Below are positions 48,130 to 56,335 of a stretch of DNA of 64,000 nt, in pieces. This DNA comes from Tetradesmus obliquus (lineage: Eukaryota > Chlorophyta > Chlorophyceae > Sphaeropleales > Scenedesmaceae). The position numbers and the translations under genes were made by a program. The DNA lies in the NCBI GenBank assembly GCA_030272155.1, contig CP126200.1, forward strand, positions 620,001 to 684,000, written 5' to 3'. Numbering within the stretch: position 1 is the stretch's first letter; each line of letters starts with the position of its first letter. The notes under the pieces were generated by a model. The model did not search any database and was not told the DNA's origin. It saw only the letters and a program-made list of their open reading frames with translations.

Positions 48130-49561
48130 ACACCACTGCTGCTGGTCTGTTGCTGCCTCTGGCGCTCACCTCTGCTTGCTGCTGCTCGTCGTCGTCTTCG
48201 CTGCTGCTGCTGATGCCGCCGTCATCTCGCAGCCGCTTGTGCTCAACGGCGCCGTCAACGTCCATCAGCTGCGCCTGCAGCAGCGGCAAGCCAGCACAGC
48301 GGCATGGTAACATAACAGCATGAGGACACCGAGAGAGAGTGAATCACATCAGACCCCAGTCACTATCATAATCTGGTGTCAGCCGCCCAGCAGCAGCGCC
48401 CCCAAGCCCCTCAGCCACTCGCTCGGCATGTTACTGGCACTGCAAATGCTTGGTTGTGACTCATCCTCATCGCTTTGTTGCAGCTGCTATGCAGCTTGAG
48501 CTCTTAGCCATCATTATGCACCTGTGCATCACCTGTGAGCGATACCCTGCATTGGCAGCTGCGCCTACCCTTGCAGGAAGCCTCACCTGCTGCGAGGAGC
48601 GCTTGAGCCGCTCCACATCAGCCTGCTGCTGCTCCGAAAAGGCCTGGGCCTCCAGCGCCGCATCTGCTAGCTGCTGCTTGAGAGCGGCCACCTGTTGCAG
48701 CAGCTCACCACTGACCTGGCTGCTGCTGCTGCTGCTTGCAGCTGCAAGCGCTGCCAGTGCTGCCTCTACTGCTTCTGCATGCTGCAGGACAGTGGCAGCT
48801 GCTTGGGACTTTTCGCTGGCGTATTCGGCGAGCTGCTCCTGCGCTACTTGCAGGCGGGTTGCCTTGTCCAGGGCATCTGCTTCTGCCTTGAGCCGCAGCT
48901 GGTGCTCCTCTGCATGGTCAGGGAAGGTATAGTTTGCAGGACAAAGTCAGGTGACAGGATAGCTATATGCAGGGTAGGTTTGCAGGATATGGCATGTCTG
49001 GGATTTTGCAGGTTATGTGGTGTGCCAGCTGTGCTGTTCAAATATTAATGGCATGACAGCATCAACAGCACAACACGACTGCTGCCTGCCAGTTGCATGG
49101 CACTGCTCAGCAGGCTGGCACCAGATGTTGCATGCACAGGACACACTGCCTGAGATCTGTGCCCTGCCATGCCTGCACATGTGTAATGTTGTTGATAACT
49201 ACGTCTCAGCGTTTTAGTGACAGCAGCACGTATGCAGGTAACTGGACTGCACGTGCTTGGCAAGCAACTTGCAGCAGCAAACGGGCAACTCTGCTCTAGC
49301 ACGGCATGCACGGCACGTCACGTTCTTGTTAATGAAATTCAAAAACCAAAACGATGATGTCTGCACAGCCGCATGCCCTGCACGCCTCTCAGGCAGATAG
49401 CAGGCCACAACGCCCGCCTCCAGCTCCAGCACCAGCTACGTCTCACCGTTGAAGGCAGTCTCTGTTATAGCGTCACATCCGGTGTCTACTGATACGTTTG
49501 CGGTTCCCTCGCTATCCAACACCGCGCTGAGTCGTTCATTCAGGTGGTGGTGCTCCATCAT
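37402..49561 (-). CDS. DUF2009 (UPF0652) family protein, 17 exons
   Basis: Minus-strand exons, all in phase: 49561-49447, 48909-48587, 48274-48170, 47779-47571, 47336-47249, 46730-46655, 45995-45931, 45579-45482, 45149-45020, 42367-42264, 41995-41915, 41467-41342, 40365-40215, 39130-38987, 38622-38452, 37851-37774 and 37461-37402; about 707 residues. Residues ~39-146 form an Ala/Gln-rich predicted coiled coil, then an acidic Ser-rich linker. From exon 5 onward the chain follows the plant DUF2009 family closely: [97 protein letters not shown], and it ends FVGFDGDWK. The family is conserved in plants and protists; its function is not known to me. Many exons are flanked by partial tandem copies of their own ends. 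The gene is head-to-head with the TTC14-like gene. Confidence 0.9.
38205..38265 (-). repeat. 3'-end copy of DUF2009 exon 15
   Basis: Codons resembling FDG(S)GAD and a GTGAGT donor recur about 240 bases into the intron after exon 15. It has several substitutions (H to R, G to R), so it is older than some other copies. Confidence 0.85.
38683..38773 (-). repeat. 5'-end copy of DUF2009 exon 15
   Basis: The first ~85 bases of exon 15 (codons for [20 protein letters not shown]) and the preceding AACAG acceptor are repeated upstream of the exon. Only a few bases differ. Confidence 0.88.
39205..39640 (-). repeat. Five 5'-end copies of DUF2009 exon 14
   Basis: The start of exon 14 (codons for [13 protein letters not shown]) and its AG acceptor recur upstream with exon-start positions near 39252, 39332, 39413, 39514 and 39634, at spacings of about 80-122 bases. 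All keep AG before the GGTG start except the most distant, where it reads AGTG. Confidence 0.88.
39725..40115 (-). repeat. Three 3'-end copies of DUF2009 exon 13
   Basis: The last ~45 bases of exon 13 (codons for [13 protein letters not shown]) recur near 39735-39775, 39890-39930 and 40065-40110. Each is followed by a GT donor (GTGAGG, GTGAGT, GTCAGC). The intron parts also match each other, including a CACAGCACTTGCT-like block. Confidence 0.88.
40418..40845 (-). repeat. Four 5'-end copies of DUF2009 exon 13
   Basis: The start of exon 13 (codons for [15 protein letters not shown]) and the preceding acceptor CCCCTGCAG or CCCCCGCAG recur near 40420-40450, 40520-40572, 40655-40697 and 40780-40830. 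The copies extend to different depths into the exon. The most distant is almost a full half-exon. Confidence 0.88.
41122..41290 (-). repeat. Two 3'-end copies of DUF2009 exon 12
   Basis: Codons for [12 protein letters not shown] with a donor recur near 41125-41175 (GTCAGT) and 41232-41280 (GTGAGT), after the real exon end at 41342. Confidence 0.85.
41540..41600 (-). repeat. 5'-end copy of DUF2009 exon 12
   Basis: A copy of the exon start (codons for DPxxDRxIQYFTS) with a GCAGCAG acceptor lies about 75 bases upstream of the exon. Confidence 0.8.
41803..41850 (-). repeat. 3'-end copy of DUF2009 exon 11, donor lost
   Basis: Codons for DNSYLLFN recur, but the boundary reads AACAGTGACC rather than AACAGGTGAG, so the donor is broken. 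This is one of the few echoes without an intact site. Confidence 0.8.
42062..42115 (-). repeat. 5'-end copy of DUF2009 exon 11
   Basis: Codons for [15 protein letters not shown] follow a CTGCAG acceptor about 65 bases upstream of the real exon start at 41995. It differs at several codons. Confidence 0.85.
42435..42710 (-). repeat. Three 5'-end copies of DUF2009 exon 10
   Basis: The exon start (codons for [11 protein letters not shown]) with its CGCAG acceptor recurs near 42440-42478, 42555-42593 and 42660-42694. The first two carry a GCTGTTG triplet-repeat intron segment of the same type. The third is diverged ([11 protein letters not shown]). Confidence 0.88.
42711..44600. other. Large DUF2009 intron 9 without a gene
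   Basis: This part of the 2.65-kb intron between 45020 and 42367 includes a relatively AT-rich block (about 43050-43980) with no echoes and no recognisable gene, then a block of CCCCAAA- and CCCTCAAA-like runs (about 44030-44600). Confidence 0.4.
44600..44945 (-). repeat. 3'-end copies of DUF2009 exon 9
   Basis: The exon end (codons for [11 protein letters not shown]) and a GTGAGG-type donor recur near 44612-44650, 44764-44805 and 44885-44938. A weaker remnant lies near 44370-44412. The third extends back to AFLEERG but has a one-base deletion. Confidence 0.88.
45205..45258 (-). repeat. 5'-end copy of DUF2009 exon 9
   Basis: Codons for [16 protein letters not shown] recur upstream of the real exon start at 45149, with an altered boundary (CGCAGGGCTG). 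Confidence 0.85.
45387..45422 (-). repeat. 3'-end copy of DUF2009 exon 8, donor altered
   Basis: Codons for VFGKLMYM recur after the real exon. The boundary reads ATGCAAGC, so the GT has become GC. Confidence 0.8.
46290..46605 (-). repeat. Three 3'-end copies of DUF2009 exon 6
   Basis: The exon end (codons for [15 protein letters not shown]) with donor GTGAGG or GTGAGC recurs near 46295-46345, 46401-46445 and 46552-46592. The last has a short internal deletion. The surrounding CTG/TAG-rich intron is duplicated too. Confidence 0.88.
46890..47050 (-). repeat. 3'-end copies of DUF2009 exon 5
   Basis: Codons for [14 protein letters not shown] with a GTGCGG donor recur near 47000-47045. A shorter remnant of the same exon (GCCGCCTCCAGCAG on the plus strand) lies near 46898. 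Confidence 0.82.
47348..47397. repeat. CAG/CTG microsatellite upstream of DUF2009 exon 5
   Basis: About 16 triplets lie in the intron just before exon 5, with the acceptor itself reading TTGTTGCCAG on the coding strand. Confidence 0.75.
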
Positions 49562-49857
49562 GCTCTTATTTGGCGATGAGAAAAGTGACCAGAGCCATTT
49601 CGTTGCCATATTCTCCGTTGTGCGAACTCACGTTGGCGACGGCAGAGTGCACGAGTCATCCTGGGGATGGTGACAACACACCTCCAAAGCCCCAGGTGGT
49701 TCAGTGAAAATGACAATGGCCCGGCAAGAGCTGTCCACCGGCTTCAACTGCGCACCTGCCAGTTCAGTGAGGGAACACGTGTGTCCTTTGGGGCCATCTT
49801 ATGTCAGTGCACAACAGACCACCTTGCAGGAGACACCCAGCCTAGCTCTGCAGCATC
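49562..49857. promoter_or_regulatory. Shared divergent 5' region of DUF2009 and TTC14-like genes
   Basis: Only about 300 bases separate the DUF2009 initiator ATG (minus strand) from the first supported Met of the TTC14-like gene (plus strand). If both starts are right, it is a bidirectional promoter. I saw no TATA box. It may also hold a 5' exon of the TTC14-like gene. Confidence 0.45.
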
Positions 49858-51698
49858 ATGGTGCAGCCCCCTAGGGCTTTGCAGCAGCTGCTGCAAAGCA
49901 TGGGCGATGCACCATGCCAAGCACCAGACCCATCTGCTTGGGGCTTCTCCCTCAGCCATATCACCCTGCAGCAGCTGCAGCAGCACCATGATAGCCGCCC
50001 TGAGGACCAAGACGAAGCAACAGCAGCAGACACGTACTTAAACAAGCTAGAAACAGACCACACGTTTGCTTCAAACCACTGCGTGGCGGCAATGGCACAG
50101 CAGATGGGCCTTTCAAGGTACACAGACTGCCTGTCAGGGACGCTGCAGGCAGCAGCAGCAGTGCTGCCTGATGCTGCGGGTGCTGATGCAGCACTGACAG
50201 CTGTGCGGCAGCACATAGATGCAGCATGGTCGAAGGAGGCAGTGTGGCGGGGTGTCGGCTTCGCCAAGCAAGGTGTGTTTTGTGCTGTAGCAGACAGGTC
50301 AAGCAGAGCAGTGTCTAAATGATGCCTACACAGATGTTGTAGCAGCAGCAGCAGCAGCAGCATGCAGGTGCCGCTGCCTGCACATGTGTGACATGCAGAG
50401 GTGCAAGTTGTCCCTCTCTCATGCACTACATTGACGATTGGCAGCAGGAGTGATGTGACTGTTGCTGCAAGGGCAAGCCTTCCTTGTGCAGCGTCACACT
50501 TGATCACTGCTCAGGCTGCAGTGGCTGCGGCACTTTTGTCACACAGCACTTGCCAGTGAACAGCCAGAGCAGACACGTGATGTGCTGCTGCTGCTGCTGC
50601 TTGCAGGAGATTACCAGCAGGCAATGGAGTGCTATGACAAAGCCCTGGCGCTCAACCCCAGCAACTGCGATGCGCATGTTGCGCGCGGTGCTGCGCATGC
50701 CAACCAGGGCCAGTTTGAAGCAGCGCTGCAGGACTTCAAAGCAGCGCTGCGCATTGAACCAGGCAACACCAATGCAGCAAAGTACTTGCAGGTGGGCCGG
50801 CAATGCAAGGGCGAGAGACGGCCTGCAAGCTATTCAACAATTGCAGCTGCTGCTATAGCCTGACCTGCGCAAGCATGTCTGCAACATTGCATGTAGGCTG
50901 TTGCGCCTTGACTGGTGAAACATACTGACTAGGGTGTGGCACTGCTGCACCTACAGGCGACAAACAAGCACATGCAGGAGGCAGCACCGGCACAGCAGCA
51001 GCAGCAGCAGCAGCACGCAGGGCTGGCCAGGCATGGCAGGGAGGTGCAAACAAATGCTGCCTACTTGCGACAGCAGCAGCCACAGCAGCGACAAGAGCAA
51101 CAGCAGCAGCATCAGCAGCATCAGCAGCTGCTGCAGGAGCAAGACCGTCAGCACAGATATGCAAGCAGGAGCAGAAGCAGGAGCAGAAGCAGGAGCAGAA
51201 GCAGGAGCAGGGGCAGGCGGGACAGCAGAGGCAGAGGCAGGAGTCCCAAGAAAAGGAGCACCAGCAGCAGCACCGGCAGCAGCAGCAGCAGCACTTCAGG
51301 GTCAAGCTCTGAAGGAGATGAAGGTGAGCTCTGTTTGGTGACACTAGGTGGCTGCACAACTGCTTGTGTGCCTGCACGACAGCGCTGCCAGCAGTGCACT
51401 TGCTGTGCACTGCAGGCACCTCCGATTCCGCCATCCACACAACCACTTGTCAGCCAACGCTGCTGCTACTGCCGCTTCTGCTGCTGCTGCTGCTGCTGCA
51501 GGCGGGCCATCCAAGGTTCGCAAAGCTGCTGATGTAAATGACATCAGGGAGGCCATCCAGGTGCTGCGCTCAGAAGCCAAGCACAAGCACAAGCGCAAAG
51601 AGCACAGCAAGCACACAAAGAAGAGCCGCAGCAAGCACCACAAGCGCAGCAGCAAGCACAGGAAGCACCGCCGCAGCAAGCACAAGCAGAAGAAGTGA
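49858..51698 (+). CDS. TTC14: TTC14-like TPR protein with RS-rich tail
   Basis: Four exons join in phase: 49858-50272, 50607-50791, 50957-51323 and 51502-51698, giving about 387 residues. Residues 1-138 match the helical region before the repeats in TTC14. Residues ~139-199 are two TPR units: GDYQQAMECYDKALALNPSN and AHVARGAAHANQGQFEAALQDF, ending GNTNAAKYLQ. A poly-Gln/His stretch, then alternating Arg-Ser (RSRSRSRSRGRRDSRGRGRSP) and Ser-rich segments follow. The tail is Lys/His/Arg-rich (KHKHKRKEHSKHTKKS). RS domains point to nuclear RNA processing (inference). The S1 RNA-binding domain of animal TTC14 is not seen; a stop codon lies in frame shortly upstream of 49858, so any extra N-terminal part would need another exon. 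Two exons follow CTG-run acceptors. Confidence 0.75.
51478..51501 (+). repeat. CTG microsatellite at a TTC14-like 3' splice site
   Basis: CTG units end in CTGCAG directly before the final exon at 51502. A similar run (50584-50606) precedes the TPR exon. Confidence 0.75.
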
Positions 51699-51931
51699 CA
51701 CTGAGCGCGGCCTTAGGGTGCAGCAGCAGCAGCAGCAGCTTGGCCAGTTGCGCAATGAAGCAGCATCAAATGGCAGCAGCAGCTATCAGAGCGTCAGTCA
51801 GAGCCTTCTAACCTAGAGCAGGGCTCTGCGTCGCTTGCATCGCCATGGGTATAAACATGTTCACGTTTGCCCACGCTCAAAATGTGTCATCAAACTGGGT
51901 GCAAAACCTATTCTCCCTGTTCAGCTAGCAG

Positions 51932-51936
51932 TGTAA
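51932..51936 (+). terminator. Possible TGTAA polyadenylation signal
   Basis: TGTAA lies about 235 bases after the TTC14-like stop codon. Short match, low weight. Confidence 0.3.
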
Positions 51937-52275
51937 ATACCTATCAAAGGTATCTCATAGTATGCGACAGTTGCAGCTTACGCGCGCGTAAGGCGCGCGC
52001 CTTGCATATCTGTGCTGCGGTGTCGCATGCACTGGCAGATCATCCTGCAGTGTGTCCGCCTGCGGCAGCTGTGTTAGGGCTGATGACTGATGTGGTATGA
52101 GCACACATGGTGACAGGTGGGGTGTAGCTGCACCTAAATCTTGCAAGTGTTGGGCTGGTGCCTGGGGTCAGGCTTCACATTCAGGACTTGATGTGCTGCG
52201 TATTGCAAGGTAATGCCTGGGCTCTCTTATGCACTGATCTGCCGCGTCCGGAACTTCAGGACAGGATTGACCCGA

Positions 52276-52440
52276 CCAGTAGCCGTTGCTTGTGGCACGT
52301 CCAGCCTCCTGTCCACCTGCAGCGCAGCCACGCAACACCCGTGTGTGCAAAGCAGCGGCAGCAGCAGCAGCAGCAACAGCGCAGTAGTGGGTCGCGTTGC
52401 TTGTGGCAGGTGCCGCCTCCTATCCACCTGCAGCGCAGCA
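52276..52440 (+). repeat. Two-copy direct repeat, ~109-bp period
   Basis: A ~55-base block containing GTTGCTTGTGGCA and TCCACCTGCAGCGCAGC occurs at about 52283-52332 and 52391-52440, separated by a short CAG run. No gene is assigned. The flank 51699-52600 otherwise shows nothing I can support. Confidence 0.7.
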
Positions 52441-52599
52441 GGATGCCGGTTCGACGACAGCTTCAGCCCACTGCTTACATGCGGAAAATTTAAACTTGAT
52501 CCACTTGCTTTGCAAACTTTATGTTAGCAGGCACGCAGCACCCGGTGCACCGGGCCGGTGTATGCAAAGCACATGCACGTGAGTACACGTGAGTAGTAG

Positions 52600-54025
52600 A
52601 CTTTGTTGCCGTGTGTGACTCCCTGCAGGAAGCACAAGCAGTAGCTGCGACTGTTTACGCTTACAGTTGCAAGTGGCGCTTTCAGTTGAACAGTCTAAAG
52701 TCTGCTGTTATGCATGTAGTTCCAAACAACATCCGCAGCCAGTTAACAGATTCTGGCATTGTGTGGAATGGCGTACCCGTGCCCGTGGTCTCTGAGTATT
52801 GTTATCTGGGCTTATGGTTTAATACTGCATGCACATGGGACACACACATCACCAAAATGTTGCAAAAGGCGGCACGTGTGTCTGCTAGCCTTATGCCGAT
52901 CTGGAAAAGTCGGCGCATAAGTGTGGAGGTGAAGCGTATTGTGTTGCTGTCGTGTGTTCGACCAATCGTGGAGTATGGTGCTGAAGTTTGGTACCCTCCG
53001 CTGTCTGGTGGTCGGGTGTTGTTGGGCAAGATTGACAAGTTGCAGGTTGATATCATCAGGAGTGCTATGCGGTGTGGCAAAGAGAACCCAGTCGTACCGG
53101 GTCTGCTAGCTGATCAGCTAGCATTCATGAATGGGGTGTGAAGCCGCTGCATATGTGGCTACACCAGCGCACAGTGGAGTATTACTTCAGGGTACATCGT
53201 ATGCCTGTATCCAGATTGCCTAAGCAGGTTGTTTCTGCAGAATGGAGGGCCCAGGGCGGTGCTACGCTGCTAACCGGCTGGCAAAAGAATGTACACAGCC
53301 TTTTGTGCAAATATGGTGTCAGTGTTGCAGTTGCGTCCGGGTCGGCTAAGGAGTGCAAGAATCACATCAGGCGGCAGGTGGCATCCATCTACGCTGATGT
53401 GGCGGCTGATGCGGCCAGCAAGAAATCGACTTTTGGTACTTACGTCACTCACGTGCATAAAACTCATGTTGATTCTATGCGTTTCAAGGCACCTAGGCCA
53501 TTTTTGTGTTCAGGTTGTCCTTCACGTGGTATCGAGCTCCTGATGCGAGTTCGTCTGCGCTGCTTGTGTGTGCATGCACGTACAAGCAAATATGGTGGCC
53601 GTCGGGCCAATCCTGCCACTGTCTGTCCTGCATGCGGTTCTGCTACTGAGACTTTGTCCCACTTTGTTTTGGGGTGTCCTGATACCGCTGATTTGAGGGA
53701 ATCTATGTACGCAGAGCTGCGAAGGCTGCCAGGTTGCGCTGAAAAACTGCGCACTTTATTGGCCATGACTGACCCCTCTGCCATGGTGTTGCGTTTTGTT
53801 TCTGACGATGTTTGGGGTGGATCTGGTGTTTGCAGGTTGGCTGCTCGGCTGATTGCTGACTACCTTGTTCTTGCCTGGAATCACAGGAATGTCTGCAAGC
53901 GGGATAATGAAATAGTGCTCCCTCCCCTTCCCCCTTTGCCTGTTCATTCAGCCGCTCCTGTGGGGCGCGGGGCCGATGGCGACGTTGCTATGGCTTAAAT
54001 GGTAACATGATGATGATGATGCACG
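52600..54025 (+). mobile_element. 5'-truncated, frameshifted LINE (non-LTR retrotransposon) ORF2 end
   Basis: Two adjacent frames, 52611-53141 and about 53138-53998, together encode the end of a non-LTR reverse transcriptase polyprotein. The first has the RT palm/thumb signature (CKWRFQLNSLKSAVM, YCYLGLWFNTACTWDTHI, YGAEVW). The second has a C-terminal zinc knuckle (CPACGSATETLSHFVLGC) and a Pro-rich end. The frame changes by one base near 53135-53140, and the 5' part of RT and any endonuclease are missing, so the copy is dead. The 3' end carries GATGATGATGATG just after the stop, a typical LINE microsatellite tail. Confidence 0.85.
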
Positions 54026-54447
54026 TGAGTAACGTCTAGCACCTACCAAGCACTGTACCAGGCCAGCATGGTGCGGCTGGTTTGCCTGTAGCCGCAGAAA
54101 CGAAACTGCAAGATAGCAATGCTATACTACAAGCGGCATGTACATCCAAGCAGCAGCAATGCCCACTGCCACCAGACTGACATGCGGGTCATGCGCAGAG
54201 GATGAAATTTACTTTTAAATCAGTGAAATCAGTGAAATCAGTCAAATCAGCAGCCAGCGCAGCCATGCATACGCCTGCACAACACAGCAGCAAGCCGCCG
54301 TGCACACATACTCGACCAACATCGCAGCCCTGCCACAGCCACACCCACATCTGGGCACAGCATCTGCACTGCTTCAGTGAAATTGGCGCACCTGGCAGGC
54401 TGCAGTATGCCACGCTGCAGCAGGGCCTTACACCGCTGCCCCACCCT
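54026..54447. other. Stretch between LINE and minisatellite
   Basis: No gene is supported. It contains three or four tandem copies of a short GTCAAATCA/GTGAAATCA motif near 54220-54250. An open frame from 54202 runs through it into the minisatellite but shows no known domain. Confidence 0.4.
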
Positions 54448-54826
54448 GCTGATGTGCCCACCCTCTACGTGGAAGAGGGAGGCAGGGAGGTGATGCGTGC
54501 TGATGTGCCCACCCTCTACGTGGAAGAGGGAGGCAGGGAGGTGATGCGTGCTGGTGTGCCCACCCTCTACGTGGAAGAGGGAGCCAGAGAAGTGATGCGT
54601 GCTGATGTGCCCACCCTCTACGTGGAAGAGGGAGGCAGGGAGGTGATGCGTGCTGGTGTGCCTACCCTCTACGTGGAAGAGGGAGGCAGGGAGGTGATGC
54701 GTGCTGGTGTGCCTACCCTCTACGTGGAAGAGGGAGGCAGGGAGGTGATGCGTGCTGATGTGCCCCCCCCCCCCCCCCCCCCCCCCCTCTACGTGGAAGA
54801 GGGAGGCAGAGAGGTGATGCGTGCAT
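54448..54826 (+). repeat. 51-bp minisatellite, about seven copies, with a 25-base poly-C run
   Basis: Units start at 54448, 54499, 54550, 54601, 54652, 54703 and 54754. As 51 is a multiple of three, the plus strand stays open and encodes (A)(D/G)VPTLYVEEGGREVMR repeats within a 214-codon frame. The last unit is interrupted by 25 consecutive C at 54763-54787. Whether it is translated is unknown. Confidence 0.9.
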
Positions 54827-55740
54827 ACATGTGTGCTTGTCTGTGAACTGAATTGCGTAGTAAGAGAGAAGAATAATGTGTACAGAGTTGTGGTTTATGC
54901 AGAACTCATGATGGGTTTTCACTTATGTTGAATCTGGCGCGGAAGCTCACCAGGCATAGCTGTGGGGGGGTGGTCACAGCTGCCACGTCAGCGTGTCACA
55001 TCAATGCCAATGTGCGCAGCTAGCTGTTTGGCTCAACAAGTAAGCACACATTGATGCAAACTGCAGTTGTCCTACAGCTGCCAGCTCACCAAGTGCAGTG
55101 CACATGAAGCAGCAAGTGATTTGACACCCCTACTGTCAACACCGAGTAGGGCTATTCACGATGGTTTGCAGGCTGCTGCTCCGTCCTGCGCCTGAGTTGC
55201 AAGGGTCCGCGTGTGACAGCTGCGTTGTCGGTCCTTACAGCGTTGTCTGTGTTTTGGCGGGGGCAAAGCAGTCGCGCCCCGCCGTTGCATGACGAGCGTC
55301 TACAGCCCTGCTAATGTACTAGATAGGAATGAAATTGGCATGTCATACTTATAAAACAAGCAGTGGCGACAACAGCGCCCTGCGGACAAAGTGCTGCAGC
55401 AACAGGCTCGAGCAGCAAGCTTAAGCTCCGAAGCCGATAATGCCGGCTCGCATACTGAAAACAAGCTTCAAAATAAACACGGCATCTTTGAAACCAATCA
55501 AACACATCCTAAGCTCGATAAGTGCTACAGGTCGGCCAGGCCTGACACCGTGGTTCATGGTTCACCGATTCAGCATGTGCACCTGCTGCTCTGCTGTAAA
55601 GTGCTGCAGCTTCGTATGTACCAGTTGATACATGCCCACCCTGTGCACATCCCAGTTGGAAGCACTGCGACGAATTACAGGCGCATCAGCAGTAATGTGA
55701 AGTGCTCCTGCCTCTGCAGAGCTGCACTACGTGCAAGCCA
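54827..55740. other. Gene-poor stretch
   Basis: I see no coding exon, RNA gene or repeat array that I can support between the minisatellite and the next LINE fragments. Confidence 0.4.
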
Positions 55741-55810
55741 TCATCATCATCATGTTACCATTTAAGCCATAGCAACGTCGCCATCGGCCCCGCGCCCCAC
55801 AGGAGCGGCT
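55741..55810 (-). mobile_element. LINE 3'-end fragment, inverted
   Basis: Near-exact reverse-strand copy of the last ~60 bases of the LINE at 53.95-54.02 kb, including the codons for GRGADGDVAMA, the stop, TGGTAACATG and the ATG-triplet tail. Confidence 0.85.
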
Positions 55811-56017
55811 GTACGTGCAAGCCATGCCATGTCTGCCGCCCGTATGTACATGCACTGGATGAAAGCGTTAAAAGAAGCTCTTGTGTGCAGGTGCAAAGGC
55901 AGCGCCTGGCCGGCAGTGCAGAGGCAGGTTGTAATGTCGATTGGATGGTCCCGTTGTGCTGGCGCCATGCACTGCCGCTGCTGCTGCTGCTGCTGCCATG
56001 GCTGCGGGTGCTCATCA

Positions 56018-56043
56018 TCATCATGTTACCCATCAAGCCATAG
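56018..56043 (-). mobile_element. Short LINE 3'-end fragment, inverted
   Basis: CATCATCATCATGTTACC followed by a diverged stop region (GCTATGGCTTGA on the minus strand). It has the same tail and orientation as the fragment at 55741. Confidence 0.65.
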
Positions 56044-56261
56044 CATCAACGCCATGGCTGCGGGTGCTGATGTGCCTGCTGTAGGCCACGTGGAGGAGCT
56101 CTCCTCCGGGGGTAACCCAGCACGGCAGCAGCTGCAGTGACATGTATGACAGGTGATGGGCGCTAATTGCTTTTGTCTCTGCCCAGTTAGCCTGTCATTG
56201 GCTTCCAACGGCGAGGCTTGCTTCAAAAATGTGTAAATGTGTGCCGCCAGCTGCTGGGGCC

Positions 56262-56335
56262 AGTGGCGCTGTTGCTATGGCTTGATGGGTAACACTGATA
56301 CTAACAGTGTTACCATGGCATGATGATGACGATGG
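56262..56335 (+). mobile_element. Short LINE 3'-end fragment
   Basis: GTTGCTATGGCTTGATGGGTAACA, then a second GTTACCATGGCATGATGATGACGATGG. These resemble the LINE stop region and tail in plus and partly inverted form. Confidence 0.55.
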
